Shown: positions 7,401 through 14,982, counted from the first letter of the stretch. The stretch: DNA of 15,326 bases from Candidatus Omnitrophota bacterium (GCA_016190205.1 JACPQZ010000032.1:1-15326), one strand, 5' to 3'. Notes: generated from the sequence alone by a model not told the origin. Numbers and translations: made by a program.

Positions 7401-10028
7401 TTCGCAGAGCAGACCGAAGCAGGTAAGTACAGGCTGAAGGGTAGCGAGTTGTCGCTTAGCATTGGGGGGGTCTGGGCGTATTGTCAATCGTGCCGTACTA
7501 CACAGCGGCCTTATCCGGGGAAGACCACCTGCATGAATTGCGGGCAGGACACTGCCATTCCGATCAACCCCGATGCCGATCCCGTTTTCTCCGCCCGGAA
7601 AGGATACTACCGGGCGAGCACGGCCGCGGCGCTAAAGACGCCTCCGATTGCGCCGATGGTGCTCATCGCTGCAGAGCACACCGCACAATTGAGCACCGCA
7701 CAAGCGGATGAAGTATTCTCGAAGGCAGAGGAGCATGAACTCCTGTTTCAGGATGTGAACCTTGGGCCTGAGGATGGGGGCCGCGAACGGCCCGCCATCG
7801 ACGTCCTGTCCTGTACCACGACAATGGAGGTGGGTATCGACATCGGTACGCTCTCGGGCGTGTCTCTTCGTAACATGCCGCCGGCGCGAGCCAACTACCA
7901 ACAGCGGGCGGGCCGGGCCGGGCGTAGAGGTAACGCCGTCGCAACCGTAACTGCATTCGGCAGCGCTGACAGTCACGACGAACACTACTTCACGAACCCG
8001 GACCAGATGATTCGGGGAGCCGTTGATGACCCCACGCTGACTCTGGACAATCCGGAGATTGCGCGTCGCCACGTTACCGCCTTCCTCTTGCAGCGCTACC
8101 ACCAGACGAGACTACCGTCGATCAAGCCAGAAGATCAACCGCATCTGTTTGCGGTGTTGGGCACGGTCGCGGACTTTAAGAACCCCCGGAAGATCCTTAA
8201 CCGGGCCGATCTCGAGAGTTGGTTGCAGGCGAACGAAACCAGCTTGAAGGGTGAGGTCAACGCATGGCTGCCAGTTGAATTATCAGCTTCGGACCGAAAG
8301 AGGCTTCTCGACGAGCTTCTCGACAGAACGCTTGAGCAAATAGATGAAGCCATCGAGTATGACGCTGGTACTGCGTCCGTTGCTATCTCGACTAAAACAC
8401 TCGGACCAGTTGCAGAGGGAATGGGCGAGGACCAAGTGGCCACAACCTTGGAGGCACCGGATGAAGCTGAGGAGGAACGCCCAGGCCGAGATCCAGCCTC
8501 TGAGAACCTTCTAGATCGGCTCCTATATAAGGGGATCTTGCCACGGTACGCCTTTCCAACGGACGTGGCCGCGTTTCATGTCTTTGACCCGGACCGCTCG
8601 ACGCTATTCCGACCGGCATTTCGCTTCACACCCTCACAGGGGTTACCCATTGCGCTCTCACAATATGCACCAGGCAAGGAGGTGTGGATCGGGGGTAAGC
8701 TCTGGACGTCCGGTGCCATCTATTCACCGATGCGCAACGACCGGGTCCACGCCTGGGAGAACCGACGACTGTACTACGAATGTAGCGTTTGCCACTATGC
8801 CCGGACCGCCACACTTGATGAGGGAGTCCGGGGCGAGGCGAAGGACTGTGAGGCCTGCGGCAACGCCAACACATTTGGCCCGGCGACGTACTGGCTGCGG
8901 CCGCCAGGCTTCGCCCACCCTGTAAGCAAGGCCGAGGGTACTTCGCCCGATGACCAACCGGCGAAGAGTTACGCGACCCGCGCAAAGTTGACGGCCCCAA
9001 CACCGGCTGACGAGTCCAGTTGGGCTAGGCTCAACGAGCGGATCCGTGTTCACTACACAAGACAGCATCTTCTCGTGACCAACCGAGGACCTCGCGAAGA
9101 GGGCTACACCTACTGCACTAAGTGTGGTCTTATCGAGCCAACAGCCTTGCCGCAGGGCACTGTGGGAGCGGCGCATCGAAAGCCTTATCCGGACCAGAGG
9201 GATGCGAACTGCCCTGGCGGCGGCGCCACGAAGGGGTTGGTGCTTGGGACTGACTTCATTACTGATGTCCTTCTCGTCTCGCTCAGGGTAGACCCACCCT
9301 TGACGCTCCTCCCTACTTTGCTCGCGACGGACGTTGCCCTGCGCACGCTCTGTGAGGCGATCACGAAAGCAGCCTGTGAGAGCTTGGAACTTGATGCAAG
9401 CGAGCTACTGGCTGAGTACAGGTCTGCGCTCACACCGGCGGGCCGCGAGGGTAGGGAGGCGGAACTCTACCTCTACGACACGCTTCCTGGTGGCGCGGGC
9501 TTCGCCCAACGCGTGGGTCGACTAGGCCTCACGGTCTTCCGAGAGGCACTACGGATTCTGGAGAACTGCCCGGACAGGTGTGATCGATCATGCTACCGGT
9601 GCCTGCGCAGCTACAAGAACAAGTTCGAGCACGGCCTTCTCGATCGGCACCTAGGCGCGAGTCTTCTCAGGTTCTTGCTTGACGGTACTGCGCCGATGCT
9701 CGATGCGGCTAGGCTGGAGCGTTCCACGAACTTGCTGTACCAAGACATCGAGCGCCAAGGCCTCGAGGGCCTCTCCCTCGAGAGGAATAAAAGCGTATTG
9801 GTCCCTGGTCTGTCGAGCGCGGTCGCGCCCATCCTCGCCACGAACCGTACAGGCAGGTGTTTCGTGATTGGGCTCCATGGGCCGTTAACGCCGGACACAC
9901 CATCAGACGATGCGTTGAGGGAACTCAAGGAATTTTCGGTGGCGATCCCGGTGATACTTGTGGATGAGCTCGTGGTATGTCGGAACCTTCCGAGCGCAAC
10001 CGCGGATTTGATTGCGAAAATTCGGTAG
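4461..10028 (+). CDS. druE: DruE-like giant DEAH-box helicase with DUF1998/MZB C-terminus (about 1855 aa)
   Basis: This is an ATP-dependent superfamily 2 helicase of the YprA/MrfA-related group used as the motor in Druantia and related systems. Visible motifs (numbered from ATG 4461) are: Q-like YQHQAEA (99-105), Walker A TGTGSGKT (120-127), Ia YPMNALVNDQ (161-170), VTNYSMLEYML (309-319), DEAH (348-351), TSAS (384-387), a second RecA domain opening with VLVFSDSRQTAARL (753-766), motif V TTTMEVGIDIG (1119-1129) and motif VI QQRAGRAGRRG (1147-1157). Cysteine pairs suggesting zinc knuckles occur at about 554/559, 582/584, 594/597, 699/702, 1008/1011, 1024/1027, 1441/1444, 1463/1466 and 1552/1555. 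The DUF1998/MZB end has DTLPGGAGF (1673-1681) and four cysteines at 1703, 1707, 1711 and 1714. About 350 residues separate the start of RecA2 from motif V, an unusually long insertion. The length fits DruE. DISARM splits comparable functions between DrmA and DrmB, so a DISARM-type label fits less well. Confidence 0.93.
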   Translation: MDARMATTIGETIQQMHHAVRDYIEATYHISHPTLVAQRRNLLEEVGVIHQRPYLESTPRYQLGPAFSELGLETAALEIFSAVSKAEGDHGLLIHDPPYQHQAEATKRSLVGRRSLVVMTGTGSGKTECFLLPILGKLAQEAKARGSDFGRTTAVRAIVLYPMNALVNDQLGRLRLLFGDPRVVNKFMAWTGRPARFARYTSRTLYPGVRDEKKDRECLPPIEKYYVRNLEIALGPASPQQAAAESLVKELKKRGKWPAKPDLIGWYGKRASRWRDPRTGAFRRCVTLLGDPELFTRHEVHEAPPDVLVTNYSMLEYMLMRPLERPIFDRTREWLKANPKEVLLLVIDEAHLYHGAAGAEVALLIRRLRMRLGIPPERLQIICTSASFKDPGYAANLGAQLTGKARADFDTVRGDLLLRSGAAPGTQWDADALGKIDLGVFYEADDDAARLATVKSFLEYRSVPEPWDLRRALYDALVTFGPMAQLVNLTMMEARPVESLGGTVFAGVEAKVAAKAVTALIALGSLARRDPTEPGLLPCRIHSFYRGLPGLWVCMDPQCSHLPTDQRGGPAGKLYSQPRDTCECGARVLELFTCRNCGSAYARAYTNDVDAPNFLWAEPGGAFRTIVGWYDELEPLDLLLETPVVEDAEPAEYDLLTGRLNPQQLGSRVRQVYMRKMRSVAPDHETESMNARPGEFKPCAACGESAAFGRSSVQDHQTKGDQPFRALITKQIQVQPPNSVAATRLAPLRGRKVLVFSDSRQTAARLAPNLQSYSTQDALRPLIVFGYAKLTCVQVLAQFLSLEDLYFAVLLAAKALSVRLRPELREGESFQVEYVVEGAVNAGALSSDADLLGLFLQLRSSRPPESLLRAISTCLSDRFYGLESLALASVSERLEHSTKMQLFPDVPGYAVSTTEKLALARAWLRCWNRAGFWLSRMPLAWWQNDIQARSGKFMELHRLLKDKPARSLFEKEWVPRLLSLFAEQTEAGKYRLKGSELSLSIGGVWAYCQSCRTTQRPYPGKTTCMNCGQDTAIPINPDADPVFSARKGYYRASTAAALKTPPIAPMVLIAAEHTAQLSTAQADEVFSKAEEHELLFQDVNLGPEDGGRERPAIDVLSCTTTMEVGIDIGTLSGVSLRNMPPARANYQQRAGRAGRRGNAVATVTAFGSADSHDEHYFTNPDQMIRGAVDDPTLTLDNPEIARRHVTAFLLQRYHQTRLPSIKPEDQPHLFAVLGTVADFKNPRKILNRADLESWLQANETSLKGEVNAWLPVELSASDRKRLLDELLDRTLEQIDEAIEYDAGTASVAISTKTLGPVAEGMGEDQVATTLEAPDEAEEERPGRDPASENLLDRLLYKGILPRYAFPTDVAAFHVFDPDRSTLFRPAFRFTPSQGLPIALSQYAPGKEVWIGGKLWTSGAIYSPMRNDRVHAWENRRLYYECSVCHYARTATLDEGVRGEAKDCEACGNANTFGPATYWLRPPGFAHPVSKAEGTSPDDQPAKSYATRAKLTAPTPADESSWARLNERIRVHYTRQHLLVTNRGPREEGYTYCTKCGLIEPTALPQGTVGAAHRKPYPDQRDANCPGGGATKGLVLGTDFITDVLLVSLRVDPPLTLLPTLLATDVALRTLCEAITKAACESLELDASELLAEYRSALTPAGREGREAELYLYDTLPGGAGFAQRVGRLGLTVFREALRILENCPDRCDRSCYRCLRSYKNKFEHGLLDRHLGASLLRFLLDGTAPMLDAARLERSTNLLYQDIERQGLEGLSLERNKSVLVPGLSSAVAPILATNRTGRCFVIGLHGPLTPDTPSDDALRELKEFSVAIPVILVDELVVCRNLPSATADLIAKIR

Positions 10029-10045
10029 GCCGAGAGTGCCGAGGG

Positions 10046-11275
10046 ATGCCTGGCGTAGTGCTTTGGAATGCTAGGGAACCTGCAGTTTGGCCGAGACCGC
10101 CGCAGGAAATGACGGTTTCGACGCTGTTGGAGATCGAGACCTGCCCACGTCGATGGGCACTGGCCTCCGCGGACTATCCTGAAATCTGGGCTGGGCACGG
10201 TTACCCCCCCAAGCCGCAGATCAGCGGTCTCGCAGGGAGTGCAGTGCACCTGGCCCTCGAAACGGTGACCAAAGCGCTCGTTCACGCGGGATGCACCTCA
10301 GTTCGAGACGCAGGGGCAGTCCGATTAATGAAGAGTCTCGGGGGCTACAGCAAGGTTTTGGAAGACTGTGTTGACCGAATCGTCGAGCGTTTCGTGGGGA
10401 ACCCACGTGCAGCCCACCTCCTGGAGAACTCCGGTTCTTCTCTAAGGACGCAGATTCCCGAACTCCGCACCCGCGCGCAAGTACTGCTGGGACGACTCCG
10501 CCTCTTGGGAAGGAAAGCCATAGCAGACCGCCCAAGCGAAGCCAAGACGCGAGGCCCTCTCTTGCATGGCGCCTTCTCTGAGATCGAACTCCGGGTGCCA
10601 CGACTACGATGGAAGGGGAGAGTTGACTTGCTTATCCTCTCCGATGATGAATGCGAGATCCTTGATTTTAAGACAGGAACTGAGAATGATCAGCACCTCT
10701 TCCAGGTCAGTGTCTATGCGCTGTTATGGGGCCAAGACGTAGAGCTCAACCCTACCGGTAGACTTGCTAGCCGACTGAGGCTCGCGTACAGGGCGGGAGA
10801 TGTCATAGTGACACCGCCTTCCGCGGCTGAGTTGACTGTCCTCGAGAATGAGATTGTCACACGACAGGAGGCCGCAGAACGTGCCGTCGCGAAGAAGCCT
10901 CCCGATGCATACCCAAGTGCAGATAATTGCCATTCCTGTAACGTGAGACAACTGTGTGATGCATATTGGGGACCCGAAACGCAGGAGCAGCTTGCGATGA
11001 TTGCCGATGAGAATCAGTTCAGTGACGTCGAGTTGAGGGTCATTGGCCGACACGGTCCATCCAGTTGGGATGGAGTGATCGAATTCTTTTGCGGGAAGCC
11101 TGGGGTTGTGGGGAAGCGGTGCGTCCTTCGGGCATCTCAACAAGGCCTGGACTGCCAGACGGGTATGCGACTCCGTATCCTACATGCGCGCATCACTCCT
11201 ACGATTGACGGTGCTTCTCAACCGCCTGTAATAACATTGGGAGTGAATAGCGAAGTGTATGTTGTTGGCTGGTGA
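10046..11275 (+). CDS. Cas4/AddB-like PD-(D/E)XK nuclease with putative Fe-S cluster
   Basis: A RecB-family exonuclease-type protein of about 409 aa (numbered from ATG 10046). An early CPRRW has Cys33, then H68 and E72 lie in GSAVHLALE. Asp194 is in GRVDLL, and Asp207-x-Lys209 is in ILDFKTG, with Gln220 in the following helix, matching the usual H...D...(D/E)xK...Q layout. Cys295, 298 and 304 form C-x2-C-x5-C, which with Cys33 gives the four-cysteine pattern of a 4Fe-4S cluster as in AddB and Cas4. The last roughly 95 residues (VELRVIGRHG, GMRLRILHARITP) look like a small beta-barrel, possibly OB-fold, for DNA binding. It starts 17 bp after the helicase. The frame also has an ATG at 9977 inside the helicase gene, an ATG at 10109 and a GTG at 10058; 10046 keeps the WPRPPQ lead-in. 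It is probably the DNA-cutting partner of the helicase, which is inferred from adjacency. Confidence 0.88.
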   Translation: MPGVVLWNAREPAVWPRPPQEMTVSTLLEIETCPRRWALASADYPEIWAGHGYPPKPQISGLAGSAVHLALETVTKALVHAGCTSVRDAGAVRLMKSLGGYSKVLEDCVDRIVERFVGNPRAAHLLENSGSSLRTQIPELRTRAQVLLGRLRLLGRKAIADRPSEAKTRGPLLHGAFSEIELRVPRLRWKGRVDLLILSDDECEILDFKTGTENDQHLFQVSVYALLWGQDVELNPTGRLASRLRLAYRAGDVIVTPPSAAELTVLENEIVTRQEAAERAVAKKPPDAYPSADNCHSCNVRQLCDAYWGPETQEQLAMIADENQFSDVELRVIGRHGPSSWDGVIEFFCGKPGVVGKRCVLRASQQGLDCQTGMRLRILHARITPTIDGASQPPVITLGVNSEVYVVGW

Positions 11276-11404
11276 TTTCAGTGGGAGATGAGATTCGCAA
11301 GATACCATTGATTTCCGCGAGATTCCTGGACACTGACCATTATCAGGCGGGGAAGGCAGCATGCCCCTCCCGCCCCAACCGTCAACCTTAGGGCATGTGA
11401 GATC
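11276..11404 (+). other. 129-bp spacer, the only sizeable gap inside the cluster
   Basis: No open frame of interest. It contains the GC-rich hairpin at 11346-11374 and an AGGG at 11390-11393 that can serve as ribosome-binding site for the ATG at 11405. I found no -35/-10 pair with normal spacing, although TTGATT (11308-11313) and CATTAT (11338-11343) are present 24 bp apart, which is too far. It may hold an internal promoter or an RNA-processing site between the two blocks of genes. Confidence 0.5.
11346..11374 (+). promoter_or_regulatory. GC-rich imperfect hairpin between nuclease and GHKL genes
   Basis: GGCGGG (11346-11351) pairs with CCCGCC (11369-11374), extended by a G-T pair. After a 2x2 internal mismatch, GGCA pairs with TGCC around a 3-nt loop. 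No T-run follows, so it is not a classical intrinsic terminator. It could attenuate transcription, stabilise an mRNA end or mark a processing site that separates expression of the upstream and downstream blocks. Confidence 0.4.
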
Positions 11405-12943
11405 ATGAAAACGCCAATTGTCAAACTCCAACAGTTCATCCAGGCAATTCGCGATGCTGGCTACCGGGGTACTGGTGCAGCTTTGTCCGAGTTGATTGAT
11501 AATGCTTTTGAGGCGGGGGCGAAGAATGTCCGGATCGAGATCGAACTCAAGTCCGAGAAGAGAGAGCAAATTGGGAGTATCAGGATAGCAGATGATGGCT
11601 GCGGAATGTCCGCGGAGGTATTGGAGGCAGCTCTTCAGTTTGGTGGCAGTTCTCGGTTCGGGTCGCGTGAAGGCACTGGACGATTCGGTATGGGGTTGCC
11701 GAACAGTTCTGTGAGTCAGGCGAGACGCGTAGAGGTCTATTCTTGGGAACGTCGCGGCGCCCCACTCTGGTCGGTCCTCGATATTGACGAGATCGTCAAG
11801 GGAACGTGTGAGGCGATACCACGACCTGTTGCGAAGAAGCTTCCCGGAGGGTGTTCGCCGATTGCTTCCGCTCATGGGACAATTGTGGTGTGGTCCGAGT
11901 GTGACCGTCTCAATCCGAGCCGCCCCTCATTCCTCATTCAGCGACTACAACAAGAGATTGGCCGGATCTTCCGGTATGCGTTATGGGGGGGACGGCGTAT
12001 TACAATAAACGGTCAAGATGTCCGCCCGCGTGATCCCCTGTTTCTGCGCGAAGGAAGCAATCTGCAGGGGGCACGTCGGTACGGGCCTGAGGTGAAATAC
12101 CTTGTGAAGGTGTATGATACCGCCGGCCGGCCGGCCACATCAACGGTACTTGTACGATTCGCCGAGTTACCGATTGAAGAGTGGTATACACTTCCGAACG
12201 AGGAGAAGAGACGACAAGGAATTAGCAAGAAGGCGGGGGTCTCTATTTTGCGAGCCGGGAGGGAGATTGACTATGGTTGGTACTTCATGAGAGGGAAGCG
12301 GAAAGAGAACTACGACGACTGGTGGCGGTGCGAGGTCGAGTTCCAACCCGACCTTGATGAATTGTTCGGTGTGACGCACACAAAACAGGAAATTAATCCC
12401 ACAGACCAGATCACTGAGCTGCTTGCCCCCGATTTTGAGGAGATCGCACACAAATTGAACTCCAACGTGCGCCAGCGCTTCATCAGACTGAAACCGAATT
12501 GGGCTGCATCGTCCGAGCGCATTGCGTCGGAGAAGGATGCGCAGTTTGAACCGCCGCGGCGTGCAGTGGATGATTGCCGGAAGTCGAGCAACAATGCCGG
12601 CAATAGACCAGTTCCGATCACCTTAGGGTCGGCATTCAAGCTCGAGGGCCTGAAGTACAGGCTTGTCGTGAGGGATCTTGCATCCCCCGACTTCTTCACG
12701 TCGCAGTTGGATGGCCCCCATCTTACCGTGACACTGAACAAACTGCACCCCTTCTTCGAGCGCATGTGTCGCCCCCTCACCGAGGGTGATGGAGTAAATG
12801 CGGCGGTTCTGCGACAGCAAGTCGAATTGCTCATCTTGGCCGCCGCCAGGGCTGAGACGGGGCTAGAGACGCGTACGTCCCGGACGGTGTTCCAGCAGTT
12901 CCGTTCGTCTTGGAGTGACCTGCTGGCGGCTTTTCTCGCATGA
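11405..12943 (+). CDS. MORC/MutL-type GHKL (HSP90-like) ATPase
   Basis: A soluble ATP-binding protein of 512 aa. The Bergerat fold is clear: the N box is SELIDNAFEAGA (28-39, with Glu29 as likely catalytic base, and Asp32/Asn33), G1 is DDGCGM (63-68), and the lid/G2 is GTGRFGMGL (90-98). After about residue 175 a transducer (S5-like) domain follows, including ALWGGRRITING (192-203) and ILRAGREIDYG (281-291), the latter resembling the basic loop of MORC and MutL transducers. The C-terminal third (about 405-512) is unassigned and lacks the MutL endonuclease motif. In this family ATP binding closes an N-terminal dimer clamp on DNA. Prokaryotic MORC-like ATPases are known beside restriction-type genes. 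It has its own ribosome-binding candidate (AGGG 11390-11393) after the 129-bp spacer and ends in an ATGA overlap with the DruA gene. A histidine kinase is unlikely because no sensor, HAMP or H-box region is present. Confidence 0.9.
   Translation: MKTPIVKLQQFIQAIRDAGYRGTGAALSELIDNAFEAGAKNVRIEIELKSEKREQIGSIRIADDGCGMSAEVLEAALQFGGSSRFGSREGTGRFGMGLPNSSVSQARRVEVYSWERRGAPLWSVLDIDEIVKGTCEAIPRPVAKKLPGGCSPIASAHGTIVVWSECDRLNPSRPSFLIQRLQQEIGRIFRYALWGGRRITINGQDVRPRDPLFLREGSNLQGARRYGPEVKYLVKVYDTAGRPATSTVLVRFAELPIEEWYTLPNEEKRRQGISKKAGVSILRAGREIDYGWYFMRGKRKENYDDWWRCEVEFQPDLDELFGVTHTKQEINPTDQITELLAPDFEEIAHKLNSNVRQRFIRLKPNWAASSERIASEKDAQFEPPRRAVDDCRKSSNNAGNRPVPITLGSAFKLEGLKYRLVVRDLASPDFFTSQLDGPHLTVTLNKLHPFFERMCRPLTEGDGVNAAVLRQQVELLILAAARAETGLETRTSRTVFQQFRSSWSDLLAAFLA
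12940..12943 (+). promoter_or_regulatory. ATGA stop-start overlap, GHKL ATPase to DruA
   Basis: The ATG of the last gene overlaps the TGA stop of the GHKL gene. No Shine-Dalgarno-like sequence precedes 12940, which suggests re-initiation by ribosomes finishing the ATPase. An alternative in-frame ATG at 12955 is preceded by AAGGG at 12946-12950. Confidence 0.5.
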
Positions 12944-14982
12944 ATAAGGGCAAGATGCAGACGTACATACCACTTTTACCGTCGCTCGGGGAGCGCTCAA
13001 AAGAGTTCGTCGACATCATGCGGCGGCTCTCCAGGTGTTTGTCACGCTGCCGCCTTGGTAACAGACAGCCGGTAATCGCGAAGTTCCGGGACAAGGTGTG
13101 CTCGGCGTTGAATAGACCTCAGGCAACGCAGGCGCTTGAGTTCTCCTTCGCCGTGAACGTCATTCTTGACTACTTGACCATTGGGTGGAAGATCCGAGTT
13201 AAGGGGGGAGTCGTACAGATAGCGTCCCCGCCCGTTGACGACATGGATCCGACTGACTATAAGGACTTCATCAGACAAGGACACTTGACCGATCGAAACG
13301 CCCAACTTGCCGAGAAATCTGTTGTTCAGTTCATTCGAAAGATGGAGCGTCGAACACTTACCCCTAAGGGGTGGCATTCCATCTTCTCGCTTATGCGGGA
13401 TGGGGCGGCCCTCTCCAAGGAATTGACAGGCATTGCGAATGTGTCCGACCGAAAGGAGCAACTACGCAGGCTGGCAGAGATGATCTCGCCATATATTGAA
13501 TTAGTAACCGAGGATGCGCGGTGTCCGCATACTGGGCTTCAGCTTCGGGATGTATGGCGTTACTTACGTCATACCTGGGTGAATGCGTATAACTCCATTC
13601 CCGGCCGATCGATGTTGCTCCTAATTCGTGATGCTGCGGCAGAGAATCACCCGGTTATCGGAATTGCTGCTTTGGGTAACGCTGTCGCGCAACAGAAGAA
13701 GAGGGACGAATGGATCGGTTGGGACCAGGATGCATTCGTACAGAGGGTTCTACGGGAGCCCTCGCGCGAATATGGCCTTTGGATACTGGAGTCTCTCGAT
13801 AGATTGATTGACGCTTTGTATGTGGATGATCTCTTCCGCGATCGAATCTGTCAACTAATTGACGTCGATCACCCAACGGACCGGGCCGTCGAGCGCCTGC
13901 AAAGGGAGAGTGAGAGAGCGATCAAGCGGCACCGCCTGTATCCCAGGGCGGCGAATCACAAAGCGCGGCAGAGGCATTCCACGGAGAAAGTGAACTGGGA
14001 AGAGCAGGCACGCACAAACCTGTTTCGGAGCAAACGGTGCAAGACCCTCGCGCGGCTTCTCCGAATCCGACAGGTGTTCCAGAAGAATGGTTTAAGGTCA
14101 GGCAGCAAAGAAGAACTGGATAAGGCACTTGGGTCCTCGGCATTCAGGAACGCACTTGGTCAGCTTGTGCGAATGGTAAAGGCTGAGCATGTCGGGATCG
14201 ACATGATGGACATCGTGGTCTGCGGTTCTGTGGCGCCGTACAACGTCCTGCTGGGCGGGAAGCTAGTCTGCATGCTCCTTTGCAGCCCGGAAGTAGTGAA
14301 AAGCTATGCTCGGCGGTATGGTCAGCGAGCTAGCGTCATCGCATCATCAATGAAGGGTTCCCCCGTGATCCGCCCGCCGCACTTGGTTTTGCTTTCCACC
14401 ACAAGCCTTTATGGTGTTGGCTCCAGTCAGTACAACCGCGTCAAGATACCCTGTGAACGGATTGGCGGAGCCTCAGGGGAGCATGTGGAGTACCTGGAAC
14501 TTGGAACCAGTGTGGGGTACGGGACGTACCACTTCAGCGGTGTCAGTGCCGAGATCGCACAGAAACTGGTTGAACGGCGACAGAGTGGGCGGCAGGTGAA
14601 CAGCATATTTGGCGAAGGAGCTAACCCGAGAATTCGGAAGTTGCGGGAGGCATTCGACAGGGTGGGATTGCCTTCCAACGAGATGCTACAGCACGGGAAT
14701 CCGCGGGTTGTTTACGGGATAGCTCTTGCCCGCAACTTCCGCGAGACGTTGCTTGGTTTCGCTAGAAGGCCGTCCTACTACTTTCCACTCCCGAATGACA
14801 AGGAGCGGACACGCCAAGTCGGAGATTATTGGCGTGAGAGGTGGCTTCTCGGCAGGATTGGACGTCCGGGGATTTTAGAAGAGGTGGCGAACCACACGCT
14901 TGCGCACCCAATAGCTCATGGCGCTCGGGTCATTCTGCCGCGGAATGGCGAGGACATGCGACTGGGCTTCGACTATGAGTAA
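12940..14982 (+). CDS. druA: DUF4338 family protein, DruA-like (680 aa, N-terminally extended)
   Basis: The C-terminal two thirds carry the signature of the DUF4338 / Druantia DruA family. These are WRYLRHTW (206-213), HPVIGIAALG (237-246) followed by KRDEWIGWD (254-262), then PYNVLLGGKLVCMLL (433-447), SPEVVKSYARRYG (449-461), LLSTTSLYGVGSSQYNR (484-500) and a GTSVGYGTYHFS segment (522-533). The catalytic or binding activity of DruA is not established to my knowledge, so no reaction is proposed. Residues about 1-200 are an extra helical, basic region not seen in the shorter DruA proteins I recall; 305-375 is also strongly basic (IKRHRLYPR, NHKARQRH), suggesting nucleic-acid contact. It is coupled by ATGA to the GHKL ATPase and lies last, whereas druA is first in type I Druantia. 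ATG 12955 is an alternative start. Family assignment rests on remembered motifs, not a search. Confidence 0.85.
   Translation: MNKGKMQTYIPLLPSLGERSKEFVDIMRRLSRCLSRCRLGNRQPVIAKFRDKVCSALNRPQATQALEFSFAVNVILDYLTIGWKIRVKGGVVQIASPPVDDMDPTDYKDFIRQGHLTDRNAQLAEKSVVQFIRKMERRTLTPKGWHSIFSLMRDGAALSKELTGIANVSDRKEQLRRLAEMISPYIELVTEDARCPHTGLQLRDVWRYLRHTWVNAYNSIPGRSMLLLIRDAAAENHPVIGIAALGNAVAQQKKRDEWIGWDQDAFVQRVLREPSREYGLWILESLDRLIDALYVDDLFRDRICQLIDVDHPTDRAVERLQRESERAIKRHRLYPRAANHKARQRHSTEKVNWEEQARTNLFRSKRCKTLARLLRIRQVFQKNGLRSGSKEELDKALGSSAFRNALGQLVRMVKAEHVGIDMMDIVVCGSVAPYNVLLGGKLVCMLLCSPEVVKSYARRYGQRASVIASSMKGSPVIRPPHLVLLSTTSLYGVGSSQYNRVKIPCERIGGASGEHVEYLELGTSVGYGTYHFSGVSAEIAQKLVERRQSGRQVNSIFGEGANPRIRKLREAFDRVGLPSNEMLQHGNPRVVYGIALARNFRETLLGFARRPSYYFPLPNDKERTRQVGDYWRERWLLGRIGRPGILEEVANHTLAHPIAHGARVILPRNGEDMRLGFDYE

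Noticed and set aside
4461-10028. DISARM or Dpd assignment for the helicase
   Set aside because: DISARM uses separate DrmA and DrmB proteins plus a phospholipase-D nuclease and methyltransferase, and Dpd needs a TGT-like enzyme and queuosine-type genes. None is present here.
10046-11275. Genuine Cas4 of a CRISPR system
   Set aside because: No cas1, cas2 or repeat-spacer array is in the window, and the protein is about twice the usual Cas4 length with a C-terminal extra domain.
11346-11374. Rho-independent terminator between the nuclease and GHKL genes
   Set aside because: The hairpin is good but no T-run follows it, so it was listed only as a possible regulatory or processing hairpin.
11405-12943. 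Two-component histidine kinase
   Set aside because: The GHKL core is N-terminal and followed by a transducer-like domain, and there is no sensor, membrane segment or phosphoacceptor histidine region.
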